A stretch of DNA of 64,000 nucleotides from Symbiodinium natans. Taxonomy: Eukaryota > Sar > Dinophyceae > Suessiales > Symbiodiniaceae. The notes below the pieces were generated by a model. That model was not told the origin of the DNA and made no database searches. It saw only the letters and a list, made by a program, of their open reading frames with translations. Position numbers and translations under genes: made by a program. Each line of letters begins with the position of its first letter. Within the stretch, counting starts at the first letter, position 1. The DNA lies in NCBI GenBank assembly GCA_905221605.1, contig CAJNDS010002185.1:231390-295389 (forward strand). Direction: 5' to 3'. This document shows, one piece after another, positions 52,865-63,841 of this stretch.

Positions 52865-52995
52865 CTTCAGGCACAGGGGTTTAGGGGTTTAGGGGTTTAG
52901 AGGTTTAGGGGTTTAGGGGTTTAGGGGTTTAGGGGTTTAGGGGTTTAGGGGTTTAGGGGTTTAGGGGTTTAGGGGTTAGGGGTTAGGGGTTTGCG
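52865..52995. repeat. TTTAGGGG octamer array
   Basis: About 15 TTTAGGGG units, an 8-base variant of the telomere-type repeat. It starts about 15 bases above exon 1 of copy 1, at the presumed trans-splice acceptor side. Confidence 0.9.
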
Positions 52996-53325
52996 AACCC
53001 CTGCCCTATGCGAGCTCCGAACTACCACCGCCCCACCTACGATAGGGCCCAAGCTCTTAAAATCAGGCTTACGACCCTAAACCCTAAACCCTACTTAACC
53101 CTAAAAATCCCTAATTAACCCTATACACCCTTAATTAACCTTTTTTCCTAAACCCTAAACCCTCTGACTCAGGGATGCGTGGGCCCTACTTCGGTCAGCA
53201 CCTGGAGTTTAACAATGAGAGCTTTGGATAAGAAAGGTTCAGGCTTTCCTTAGATGTCTAAACCTTAAACCCATAACCCCCGGGCGTTGATTTTTGGGTC
53301 TGTCCTTCCTACCTATGATGTACCC

Positions 53326-53326
53326 C

Positions 53327-53363
<37 letters not shown>

Positions 53364-53440
53364 CATACATATATATATATATATACATATGTGAACAGTA
53401 TATATATATATACACACATACATACATACGTACATACATA
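53326..53440. repeat. AT-rich palindromic microsatellite
   Basis: TATATA runs with CATATG and CATACATA interruptions; could form a cruciform. Not coding. Confidence 0.9.
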
Positions 53441-53669
53441 CCAAGCCCCATACTAAGGGGCCATACTTGTGACCTTGGATTTAGGGTTCAGGGTTCGTGG
53501 GGTCCCCGTTGCAACACGGCCCCTTCTAGCCTAAAGGCGGGTTTAGGGTTTCGGGTTTAGGGTTTCGGGTTTAGGGTTTAGGCCATCCCCGAGAAGGAGT
53601 CGGCTTATGTTGTATATTGACGAAGCAAGCGTGGCCACATGGAAGAGTTTGTCGACACGCCGCCCCATT

Positions 53670-53790
53670 GGGTTTAGGGTTTAGGGTTTAGGGTTTAGGG
53701 TTTAGGGTTTAGGGTTTAGGGTTTAGGGTTTAGGGTTTAGGGTTTAGGGTTTAGGGTTTAGGGTTTAGGGTTTAGGGTTTAGGGTTTGAG
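53670..53790. repeat. TTTAGGG array in intergenic region
   Basis: About 17 near-perfect units upstream (in gene sense) of the first exon found for copy 1. Confidence 0.95.
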
Positions 53791-56074
53791 GGTTAGGGTT
53801 TACGGTTGAGGGTTTAGCCCGAAACCAAAAACTAGTGCTGTCTCGGCGCAGGGGTTGGGGCTCTAGTTTGAGTGTTTGGTTTTTGGGGGTTCAGGGTGTT
53901 AGAGTTTAGGTTTCCTGTTTAGGGTTTTCGGGTTTAGGGTCTTCGGGTTCACGGCTTTAGGCTTAGGGAGACCCGTCCAAAAGCCCAAACACCGTAAACC
54001 CGAAGCCCCCCAAGCCTCAATCTGCTCTTGACCCCACAGAGGCCCTTGGCCTCCGATTTGCTTAGGATCTGGCGTCTATAGGTCTTGTGGATTATCGGGT
54101 TTACGGTGTACAGTAGAGGGTTCGGGGTTTGTTTTGGAAAGCTGCGTCCTGAAACCCCGAAACTCCTAACCCTCAACCCCAAACCCTGAAACCCCCAAAC
54201 CCTAGACCCTGCACGAAATCTTCAAATTCTTGTAGACCCACAGCCTTAGCCTGTAACTTTACACAACCCCCGAAGCCCCCAAATGATTAGAGCTTGGAGT
54301 TCCCAGCTGGCACCTCAGGGGGCCCGGCCGCAAAGACGCTTCAAAATCCCAAAACTGCACTGTTCAGAGCCTAAAGGTGGCCCTGCGGCGCGGGGCGCGG
54401 TGTCTGCAGGTTTTTTGGGGGTTTAGGGTTTAGGGTTTAGGGTTTAGGGTTCAGGGTTCAGGGTTCAGGGTTAGGGTTTCGGGTTTTGGGGGGGGGGGGG
54501 GGGGGGGGGGGGGGGCCGGGCATTTAGACGAGAAGGTTCAGGGAGGGCTAAGGGGGGCTGTGAGAGTTTAATTTAAGGGTTTGGGTGGCTTTGGGGGGTT
54601 TTGGGGTTTAGGAGGTTTAGGGGGGTTTCCAGGGTTTAGGGGTTAGGGCTTAGGGTTTGAGGGCTGCGGGGTTTAGGGGTTTAGGGTGTAGGGGTTTTGG
54701 GGGGTTTTAGGGGTGTCTGCATCTGCAGGCTTTCGGATGGGATCCGAGGGTGCAGAGCGTTATCGGCTTTGTGCTTTACAGGGGTTTAGGCTCAGGGTTC
54801 TAGGGTTTTGGGGAAGGTTTAGGGTTTAGGATTAGGGTTTGTGGTTTAGGGTTTCCGGGTAATCAGGGCTTCGGGTGGCGTAAAAGCACGAAACCCTGAG
54901 TGCTCAAACCTCAAGCCTGAATACAGGGCTTGCGGGGTGAGAGTTGGGGCATGGAGACGTCGGCTTGTAAGCAGGACCCATGGTTCGGATCCTGGGGCTT
55001 GGGGCTTAGGGTTTTGGGTGTGGGCGCTAAGGGTTTCGGATGTTCTTTCGGTCATAGGGGTCCCCAAACTACCCCCCAAAATTTGTCGGGGCACTTTAGG
55101 TCTTCTACTCTTGGCGAAGGTTGGGGGAGCCTATGATTTCCCAAAATACTCGGACTAAGAGGTTCCACGTATTGAAAAAGAGCACCCTAAACCCTACCCT
55201 AAACCCTAAACCCTAAACCCTAAACCCACTTGCAACAGCGGCCTTTGCTGGCACCGGCATGGGCGACTCCAGAGCTAGGGTTGTGTGGCTCACGACGTGT
55301 GATTAAACAAGGTTCCTCCATCCTGAAGGCGGGTTTAGGGTTTAGGGTTTAGGGTTTAGGGTTTAGGGTTTAGGGTTTAGGGTTTAGGGTTTAGGGTTTA
55401 GGGTTCAGGGTTTAGGGTTTATACATTCACTACTAGAATACCCCAAACTCTATACTATGACTCCTGAACTGCGGAGAGGAACGAAGTGGATCACCAGGCG
55501 CTCATGGCGTCGCTGGCTCTGTGCTCAAACTTCCTGAGGACCTGGGTGGCAGGCTCTGGGCTGGGGTGGTTTAGGGTTTAGGGTTTAGGGTTTAGGGTTT
55601 AGGGTTTAGGATTTAGGGTTTAGGGTTTAGGGTTTAGGGTTTAGGGTTTAGGGTTTAGGGTTTAGGAGACCCCCAAGCCCCCCAAATAGTAGGGTCCCCT
55701 TATAACAAGGGCACAAGTAAGTTATGCTTGAAATTGTAAACCCCCAACTGAAGCAGGGAACCCTCACAAGGGGGGGGGGGGCCTTGGGGATGATAGAGGA
55801 GCTACTTTGGGACCAATTTGGGTGGGGAACAGTTTGAGCTGAGGTTCTGCCCTTCCCCCCCCCCCCCAAACAAAAAAAAAAAAAAAAAAAACCTACGCTA
55901 CGGATATTGGTAGGTGCCTGAAGCCCCTGAAAACCTAAACCGTGAACCCTAAACCTTAAACCTTAAACACCCAAAAACAGCGTTCCAAAAGGCAGGTGTC
56001 CCGACCCAGGGCGGCCTCGTAGATAGGCCGCTGAGCGTTGCGAACTATATGGCTTAAGCTTTCAGGGTGTAAGG

Positions 56075-56175
56075 TTGGGATGTTCACCCTGATACTAACA
56101 GTCCCTAATAGGAATCATACTGGGGGTACGATAATCCCTATTAAGCACTATTAGTACAAGCGAGAACATCTCAAG
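56075..56175. mobile_element. Palindromic MITE-like element, copy 6
   Basis: TTGGGATGTTCACCCTGATA arm and complementary GCGAGAACATCTCAA arm, centre TGGGGGTACG (inverted relative to the others). It lies between the two tandem genes, 283 bp past the copy 2 stop. Confidence 0.85.
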
Positions 56176-56457
56176 TTTAGGGCACAGCTTGGGGCAGAGC
56201 TTGGCCACAATTTTTACGTTTGATCGCTGTCTCCTTCAGGGCGTCTCAAAGTATGGCAGTGCCAGGAGAGCTTCGGGACGCCCCAACCTTTCCTAGACCC
56301 AAGAGGAGCCCAGGAATGAAACGCGTGCCCTTAAAGGGGCACCCTAAACCCTCAAAAAAAGGAATAAGGGCCTATTCTGGAGTGAAGAGGGTGCCCTTTT
56401 TGCTTAAACGGGAACCCTAAACCCTAAAACAAAAGGAATCAGGGCCTACCCTGGGTC

Positions 56458-57052
56458 CTAGCTTCTGAAATGCCGACTTGGGGGCATCGTGACGAGATGG
56501 CAATACAGCGGGAAGCTGATGTAAATCAGGGAGATGAAGAGGGTGAAGATGTACCCCATGTGCACAGCTCGGCTGTGGTACCTTAGTTTAGCTTAGGGTT
56601 TAGGGTTTAGGGTTTAGGGTTGGGTGTAGGGTTTAGGGTTTAGGGTTTAGGGTTTAGGGTTTAGGGTTTAGGGTTTAGGGTTTAGGGTTTAGGGTTTAGG
56701 GTTTAGGGTTTAGGGTTTAGGGTTTAGGGTTTAGGGTTTAGGGTTTAGGGTTTAGGGTTTAGGGTTTAGGGTTTAGGGTTTAGGGTTTAGGGTTTAGGGT
56801 TTAGGGTTTAGGGTTTAGGGTTTAGGGTTTAGGGTTTAGGGTTTAGGGTCCGCCGACCCTGGCGGCGTGTTGGATGGGTTTGAGGAGGTGAAAACCTCCC
56901 TCTTTCCCTCCTTACCCCCCAAAACGCGGGGGGGGGTAGGGGGGGTCGGTGCACAATTTTTTCGTGGAGGACCGCGCCACCCGCACAGCGTAAACAGGCG
57001 GTTCAGCACAGGGGGGTAGGGGCGCCCTCAGCAAAATCAGTTTTTGGCCCCC

Positions 57053-57104
<52 letters not shown>

Positions 57105-60100
57105 TACCCCCCCTAGGCTGCCCTCCTTCAAGCTGGCTTCAGCTCCTGTTTGGGTCCTGGTGCTACCCCCTACCCCCCCCCCCAACGTTTCACAGAGGCT
57201 CAAGCAAATCAACTTTTGGCATCCTTTGAGCTGACGAGCGCGTTTAAACCTTTCAACTATGCTCCAGCGGGGTCGGCGGCTTGAGCCGGAGGCTCTTAAA
57301 TTTAGGGTTTAGGGTTTAGGGTTTAGGGTTTAGGGTTTAGGGTTTAGGGTTTAGGGTTTAGGGTTTGGGGTTAGGGTTTAGGGTTTAGGGTTTAGGGTGA
57401 ATAGTTCAAGGTTTGGGGGTTTACGGTTTAGGGTTTGGGGGCGTGATAATGTGTTGTGGGCCTTTTGTGTTTTCCAACATGGGCACGACCAGGGACCTTC
57501 GTTTAGAACCCATATGACTCTTGCCACACCAGGCACGTATTTGAGATGTGTCAGCTTTCTTCTACCACTGGCTGTCCGATTCTTCATGATGTACCAATCC
57601 CCGGCACCGCAACAGGTAGGATCATTTTCCGCCCGCAGCAAGAAAAACCGAAAACCCTAACTTCGCACCGCCGCTGGTGGGACATGGGCCTTTAGAGGGT
57701 TGAGGGGTTTGTAGAGTTTTCCGGGTTTTGGGGCTGAGCAACCTCTAAACCTACAGCCCTTCGGGCTTCCCCTCCCTTAACCCCTAGACCCCAAAGCCCG
57801 GAACCCCGAAAGCCCGAAAGCCCTGAAAGCCCTAAGACCTCGGGTGCGGGGTGCCAGGGGAGGTCCACTTCGAAGCCCCAAGCCCGAAGCCCGAAAACCT
57901 GGAACCCGGAAAGTTGGCTGCACTCAGAAGGGTCGCGGAAAAAATATTTTTTAAGCTGCCTTATTAAGAAACCCAATAAACCCAAAAAGGCTAAGGATCT
58001 AAAGTTTAGGGTTTCGGGTTTAGGGTTTAGGGTTAGGGTTTAGGGTTTAGGGTTTAGGGTTTAGGGTTTAGGGTTTAGGGTTTAGGGTTTAGGGTTTAGG
58101 GTTTAGGGTTTAGGGTTTAGGGTTTAGGGTTTAGGGTTTAGGGTTTAGGGTTTAGTGTTGAGGGTTTAGGGTTTAGGGTTTAGGGTGTAGGGTTTAGGGT
58201 TTAGGGTTTAGGGTTTAGGGTTTAGGGTTTAGGGTTTAGGGTTTAGGGTTTAGGGTTTAGGGTTTAGGGTTTAGGGTTTAGGGTTTAGGGTTTAGGGTTA
58301 AGGATCTAAAGGTTACAGTGAAGCACCACAAAGGACGGTGCCAAGTCACTTCTTGGGGATCTCTAGGTGTGGCGCTGGCACAGCCTTCTGCCAGCCCAAG
58401 CACCTGGGAGAGCCCGGATCGGGTTTAGGGTTTAGGGTTTAGGGTATAGGGTATAGGGTTTAGGGTTTAGGGTTTAGGGTTTAGGGTTTGGGGTTTAGGG
58501 TTTAGGGTTTAGAGTTTAGGCCTTGGGGGCTTCTTGGGGTTTCGAGCCTGTCGGGTTTTATAGGGCTTGCAGGGCTTGTCGGGTTTGTTTAGGGTGTGTA
58601 GGGCTTAGGAAGTAGAAGTTTTTAAAACTAGGGTTTCTGGTTTTTGTTGTTGGCGACGGGGAGGCTTCTTGAGGGTTCCGGGCTTGGGCGTTTCGGGTTT
58701 AGGGTTTAGGGTTCAGGGTTTGGCTTTAGGGTTTAGGGTTTAGGAACCCTAAATCCAAACAATGAACTCCTGGGTTTTGGTCTTTCGGGATTGTTGACAG
58801 GGCTTGCGAGGAGCTTGTAGTCAGGGGCCGCCAGGGTCTTGAGGCTTGACGGCCAACACCCCCAAAGCCTAAGTTGCAACTTCGGGAATAGGGTTTAGGG
58901 GGGTTTAGGGTTTAGGGTTTAGTCTCCGTCCAGGCACATGTGTGTGCTGAAGATGATCACCGCCGACATGTAGAAGAGGACCCAGCCAAGGGACCTAACC
59001 ACCAAACCCCGAAGCCTGAACCCCAAAAACCTAAAACCTTAAACACCAAACAAAGCCTAAGTTGTGGGGTCCTTTAGGGAGGGGGTACGTCACCCAAGGA
59101 TCCCTAATACTCCCCACTACGCTCCCTACGCTCCCCTACCCCCCACAAACCTCCCAACCCTAAACCCTAAACCCTAAACCCCAAACCCTAAACCCTAAAC
59201 CCTAAACCCTAAACCCTAAACCCTAAACCCTAAACCCTAAACCCTAAACCCTAAACCCTAAACCCTAAACCCTAAACCCTAAACCCTAAACCCTACCCTG
59301 GAACTGAACCCTGCGCCCAAGAAACCTCCATCTTCCTGAGGCTTCGTTAGTCCCCCCAAAATCAGGCTCAGGGCGCACACCAATGCCTAGATACAACCCC
59401 GTCCAACATCGTTGCTGCTATGTATATATCTGTGATATGTGTATATATATATAGAGTGACCATATATATATATATATATACATCCATAGAAGATTCTGGG
59501 GTAACCTGCACAAAACATGGCCCTTAACTACCCTGAACGCGACGCAAAACAAGGTTGGGGCGCTGAGCTTAGAGTTTGGGACCCTAAACCCTAAACGCTA
59601 TACCCTAGGCCCTAAACCCTAAACCCTAAACCCTGAACCCTGAACCCTGAACCCTAAACCCTAAACCCTAAACCCTAAACCCTAAACCCTAAACCCTAAA
59701 CCCTAACCCTGAACCCTGAAACCTAAGGACTTCGCGCCCAGGGTCAAGCCAACTGTCTGCTTCATTCTCGGGGATTGGTTGCATATATTCTTCTCGCCCT
59801 CAACCAATAAATCCAACTCCCTCAGCCCAAAGCCCTTAACCTCCGGAAGCACTGTGTCACATATATATATATATATATATATATATGATTATTCATTTTT
59901 TGTATTATATATATATATATATATCTTTATTTATATTTCTTTATCTATATTAATATTTAGTTATGTATTTATATTTGTATTCATATTTATATTTGCTATT
60001 TATACTTATTCATTTATATCTGTATACTTATATATTTATATATATAGTAATTTGCACATAGATGTAAACGTTTTCACATCTAATTCAATACAGTAGAAGA

Positions 60101-63100
60101 AGAAGAATAGAATAGCATACAGAATAGTACGTCCCAAAGGGCTGGAAGATCTCGAACTCCATGCGGTAGATGTCACGCACGTACACGGACTCGCAGCCCG
60201 GGGTGTCCACCCAGAAGAGGTTCCTTGAAATGCTGGGTTTGGGGTTTGGGGTTTGGGGTTTGGGGTTTGGGGTTTGGGGTTTGGGGTTTAGGGTTTAGGG
60301 TTTAGGGTTTAGGGTTTAGGGTTTAGGGTTTAGGGTTTAGAGAGCCCTTGCAGACCCGGACCAACGAGTCGCCCCTAAACCCATTCCCCCCCCCCCCCCC
60401 TCTCCAACCACCCATAAAACCCGAAACCCTAAACCCTAAACCCGAAACCTGAAACCCTAAACCCTAAACCCGAAACCCTAAACCCTTAATCCGAGAAATT
60501 GTGGCACCGGCGTTCGGCTGGTGGCTCCGGTGCATCCGAGGGGCAACCTGAGGTGGAGCCTCAGAGTTGTTCTGGGGTTTAGGGTTTAGAGTTTGGGGTT
60601 TGGGGGTTTGGGGTTTGGGGTTTGGGGTTTGGGGTTTGGGGTTTAGGGTCTAGGGTTTAGGGTTTAGGGTTTAGGGTTAGGGCTGGGGTTTAGGGGTTTA
60701 GGGTTTAGGGCTTAGGGTTTAGGGCTTAGGGCTTAGGAAGCAGGTGATAGGGGGTTAGGGCTTCGGGTTTGAATGGAATTTTGGGGGTTTCCCGGTGCTG
60801 AGGGTCCTAGAACAGCTCTGGGGCTCCGGCTCGAAAGGTTTAGGGATACGATTGTGGGTTTGGGGTTGGGGGGGCGAAATTCTAAGACATTGGGACCCAG
60901 ATTGGAGCTAAGCGTTTAGAGCTAAGGATTAGGTTGTTGGGGTTAGGACCTTTTGTGGCTTCTAAGGGCTTAAGAGTTCTGCAGAAAGCGATGCAGCCAC
61001 CGAACCCCCTGAACCCTACACCTAAAACCCCCAAACCCCAAGCTCTTAAACCACCAAACGGCCCAAAACCCTAAACCCCAAACCCCAAACCCTAAACCTC
61101 AAACCCTAAACCCCAAACCCTAAACCCCAAACCCTAAACCCTAAACCTTGCACCTCTGTCAGACCAAAGGGCAGGGTCTCGAGATTCAGCAGGTACGGCG
61201 GAGGGCAGAGCTTCCAAGGCTTGGTGTCGCCGAACCTTAGGGGGGTTTAGGGTTTGGGGTTTGGGGTTTAGGGTTTAGGGTTTAGGGTCTGGGGTTCTGG
61301 GTTTAGGGTAAACCTGAACCCTACGACAGAAGTTGGAGGCTTTAAAGAAACCAGCCCCGACCTCGACCCTGCAAATTGTACCGTTGCTGCTCGTGTGATT
61401 CTGCTCCATTCAGTTCTACTCTACGGTATTGCGAACGTACCTGTTGTGGTTCAACCACCCTAACCACCCTAACCCCTCCTAAACCCTAAACCCTAAACCC
61501 TAACACCCTAAAACCCTAAACCGGGGTTTAGGGGTTTAGGGGCTTAGGGGTTTAGGGTTTAGGATTTGGGGCGCTTAGTGGGCTGTTTAGGGCTTAGGGT
61601 TCAGCATCTCAAGTCAAAGTATCCGCCCCCTAAACCCCGAACCCTAAACCCTAAACTCTAAACCCTAAACCTCATCCTCGTGCTGACCCCCTATCCCAGA
61701 CCCTACATGCCCAGAGAGGCCTCGGAAACCCCTAACGCAAGCCTCCACTGCAGCCCTCAAAAGAGCTTCCTAAAGGGGGAATTTGAAAAGAACGCCCGGG
61801 GCAGAAAATGATGTTTCCAACACCGGCTGGAAAACCTGCAATATTTCCGTATTCGGCTCGGAAAAACTATCCTGCTTCCGAACGAATTCGGAACGGCGCA
61901 GCTTTCTGAGCGAAAAAGGGGCCCTGCTTCCGAAGTCGGTTCCGAGAAAGTACCCTGTTTCCGACTTAGTTCGCAAACAGTGCAGTTTTTCGAGCGGAAC
62001 CGGAAGCATGCCTGAAAAGCCACCTGCTTTCTAAAAAGGGCTGCCCTGTTGTCAGACTGAAATAGCTATATATGGTCTCGGGCTCCCGCCTACCCCCCCT
62101 GGTATCAACCCCCCAAAGATATCCCCTCCCCCCCATGCAACCTGCCCCTGCACCATGGTCCATCTTAGGGTTTAGGGTTTAGGGTTTAGGGGTTTAGGGG
62201 TTTAGGGGTTTAGGGTTTAGGGTTTAGGGTTTAGGGTTTAGGGGTTTAGGGCTTAGGGTTTAGGGTTGGGTTCAACAGATCATCCGAGTGGCCGGAACTG
62301 GTAGAGGTGGATCATCATGAAGGTCAGCAGGCTGATGCCCGAGAGAGCCTCGGCAGCCCAGCAACCATACGCTTTCATGAGCGGTACTCTGCTCGGGGTT
62401 GGAAACGGGAAATCCCAGAACCACCACCCCCAACCCTAAACCCTAAACCCTAAACCCTAAACCCTAAACCCTAAACCCTAAACCCCTAAACCCTAAACTC
62501 TCAAAAAAACAAAAAACAAAACGAAAGGGCGCCACTGGGCTTCTCTGAGGAGCCAGGTTCATCTTCCCTGTGTTCAAGTTGTAGTTGAGGCTGATGTCCC
62601 AGGTCCTCTTCCTCTGGCTTGAGAGGGGTTTAGGAAGCTTAGGGGCTTCGGGGGCTGAGGGACTAGTGTACACCCTAAACCGTAAACCCTAAACCGTAAA
62701 CCCTAGGCAGTTCTTTGCTTACCTCGTTTGAAGGGTTTCTTGCTGCATGAACCTATGACAGTGGGTTTAGGGTTTAAGGTTTCGGGATTGGAGTTTAGAG
62801 TTTAGGGTTCAAGGAGCACAATGTAATGCTTACGGCTTAGGGCTGCAAAAGGCTATCCCCTTCCAAACCCCTTTGATAAGGAGCATGTTCAAACGAGCCC
62901 CAAGTAAATCAGCCTACCTAAACCCCAAGCCCTAATCCCTAAACCCTGAACCCTAAACTACCCCAAACCCCAACCCTAAACTCCAAACCTTAAACTAAAG
63001 CAGGACCCGATCGTGTATGCGAGGTGCAATCAGCCAGGCAACTCTTCGGATTTAGGGTTTGGGATTTAGGGTTCCGGGCTTAGGGTTTAGGAGAGCTACA

Positions 63101-63841
63101 AACCCCAAGCCCTACAGCCCAAGGAGTCTCAACAAAAACAACCCTGAGACGAAACCCTCTGTGCGAGAAAAAGAACCGGCAGCCCCAAGACGCTACTTAA
63201 AAGTGTACATATATTCTTCGATTATTATCTCTCTCGTGTTTTTTTGGGGGCAGGGGGGGGTTTTGAGCAAACAGTAGTAAGACAAGGCACAGGGCCACCA
63301 CGATGTGCAGCAACGCCGCAAGCAGGATGTACTCCTCCACGATGTTGGCCTCTTCTGGTGTGTGCAGTCCGCGTTAAGGGTTGGTTTAGGATGTAGGGTT
63401 TCGGGTGCATGCCTCAAGAAGGAAGGGTATCTTGGGACGTTTAGAGTGGAAGCACATGGGGGTTAAAAGGGAGATCGATGTATTCTAAGGCTCCTGCGTG
63501 AAGGTTGCTATCATTCTGAAGGCTTTCTGGCACAGGGTAGCGTGAGAAGCCTGTGATTGTAGGGTCCAGGGCCGTACAGTCCCAGAACCAAAGCACCAAA
63601 TTGCAAGAGGCCGCCAAGCACAGATAGGCCTTATATAGGCTTTGCAAGGCTGTAGGGTCGGCGTACTGGGACTCCGTAAACCCTAAATCCTACTAAACCC
63701 TAAGCCTAAACCCTAAACCCTAAACCCTAAACCCCAAACCCTAAACCCTAAACCCTAAACCCTAAACCCCGGCCTGGAACCCGAAGCCGGTCCAGTAAAG
63801 CCGCACGTAGAAGTAGCCGTAGCCATTGAAGTCATCCGGGC
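56458..63841 (-). CDS. Tandem copy 2: cytochrome b558 part of the fusion gene (partial)
   Basis: Nine exons in frame: 63774-63841, 63291-63349, 62554-62611, 62293-62348, 61188-61235, 60143-60223, 58938-58994, 58350-58403 and 56458-56581 (TAG at 56458-56460). They read [147 protein letters not shown] and YHSRAVHMGYIFTLFISLIY. The 5' part, presumably flavoprotein and b5 domains, lies beyond 64000. It is the same orientation as copy 1, stops about 3.6 kb upstream of it and differs mainly at the extreme C-terminus. Alternative: the last exon splices on into the 55.5-kb island. Confidence 0.88.
56590..56849. repeat. TTTAGGG array, about 35 units
   Basis: Among the longest uninterrupted arrays in the window. 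It begins 9 bases above the start of the last exon of copy 2, so CCCTAAA units abut the acceptor in the sense strand. Confidence 0.97.
58003..58300. repeat. TTTAGGG array, about 41 units
   Basis: The longest telomere-type array here, with a few GTTGAGG and TGTAGGG variants, inside the last intron of copy 2. Confidence 0.97.
59156..59297. repeat. CCCTAAA array
   Basis: About 20 units in the intron between exons 60143-60223 and 58938-58994 of copy 2, accompanied by a second array at 59580-59710. Confidence 0.95.
59430..60070. repeat. TA microsatellites and AT-rich stretch in copy 2 intron
   Basis: TATATA runs at about 59440-59485 and 59860-59930, then AT-rich TTTATAT-like sequence to about 60070, separated by a CCCTAAA array. 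The I/Y/F-rich open frame at 59779-60096 is a product of this composition, not a gene. Confidence 0.85.
61755..62040. repeat. Degenerate CTGCTTCCGA tandem repeat
   Basis: A roughly 55-60-bp unit recurs with divergence, marked by CCTGCTTCCGAA, then TTCGGAA, then a poly-A-rich bit (about 61871, 61923, 61950). It lies in a copy 2 intron and differs from everything else in the window. Open frames here appear on both strands and are not taken as genes. Confidence 0.6.
62349..62553 (-). mobile_element. Introner: intron that is itself a TIR element
   Basis: This 205-bp intron of copy 2 begins, in sense, GCTCCTCAGAGAAGCCCAGT and ends GCTGGGCTGCCGAG. The ends are imperfect inverted repeats of the CTCGGTAGCCCAG family also seen at 39426-39539 and 3306/15804. 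The middle is a CCCTAAA array. Splice sites therefore fall on the element ends. The tandem paralogue lacks an intron here (NLAFSG is continuous in exon 41). Confidence 0.75.

Larger units (their letters stand above)
52856..56457. other. Intergenic region between the two tandem genes
   Basis: It holds telomere-like arrays, AT-rich and poly-G tracts and palindrome copy 6. Two GC-richer islands look coding-like but are not assigned. At 55493-55544 the minus strand reads VLRKFEHRASDAMSAW then stop after an AG|G acceptor. At 53601-53682 it reads MGRRVDKLFHVATLASSIYN, Arg/Ser-containing and acid-poor like a mitochondrial presequence. Either could be a terminal exon of copy 2, an upstream exon of copy 1, or nothing. 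Dinoflagellate genes are trans-spliced to a leader RNA, so no classical promoter is expected, and I see none. Confidence 0.5.

Noticed and set aside
57740-57790. GCCC-TTC-GGGC palindrome as another member of the copia hairpin family
   Set aside because: It has a three-base loop, lies outside the element and lacks the flanking pattern.
59779-60096. 105-codon hydrophobic open frame as a second mitochondrial insertion
   Set aside because: The I/Y/F-rich translation comes from TATATA repeats and matches no mitochondrial protein.
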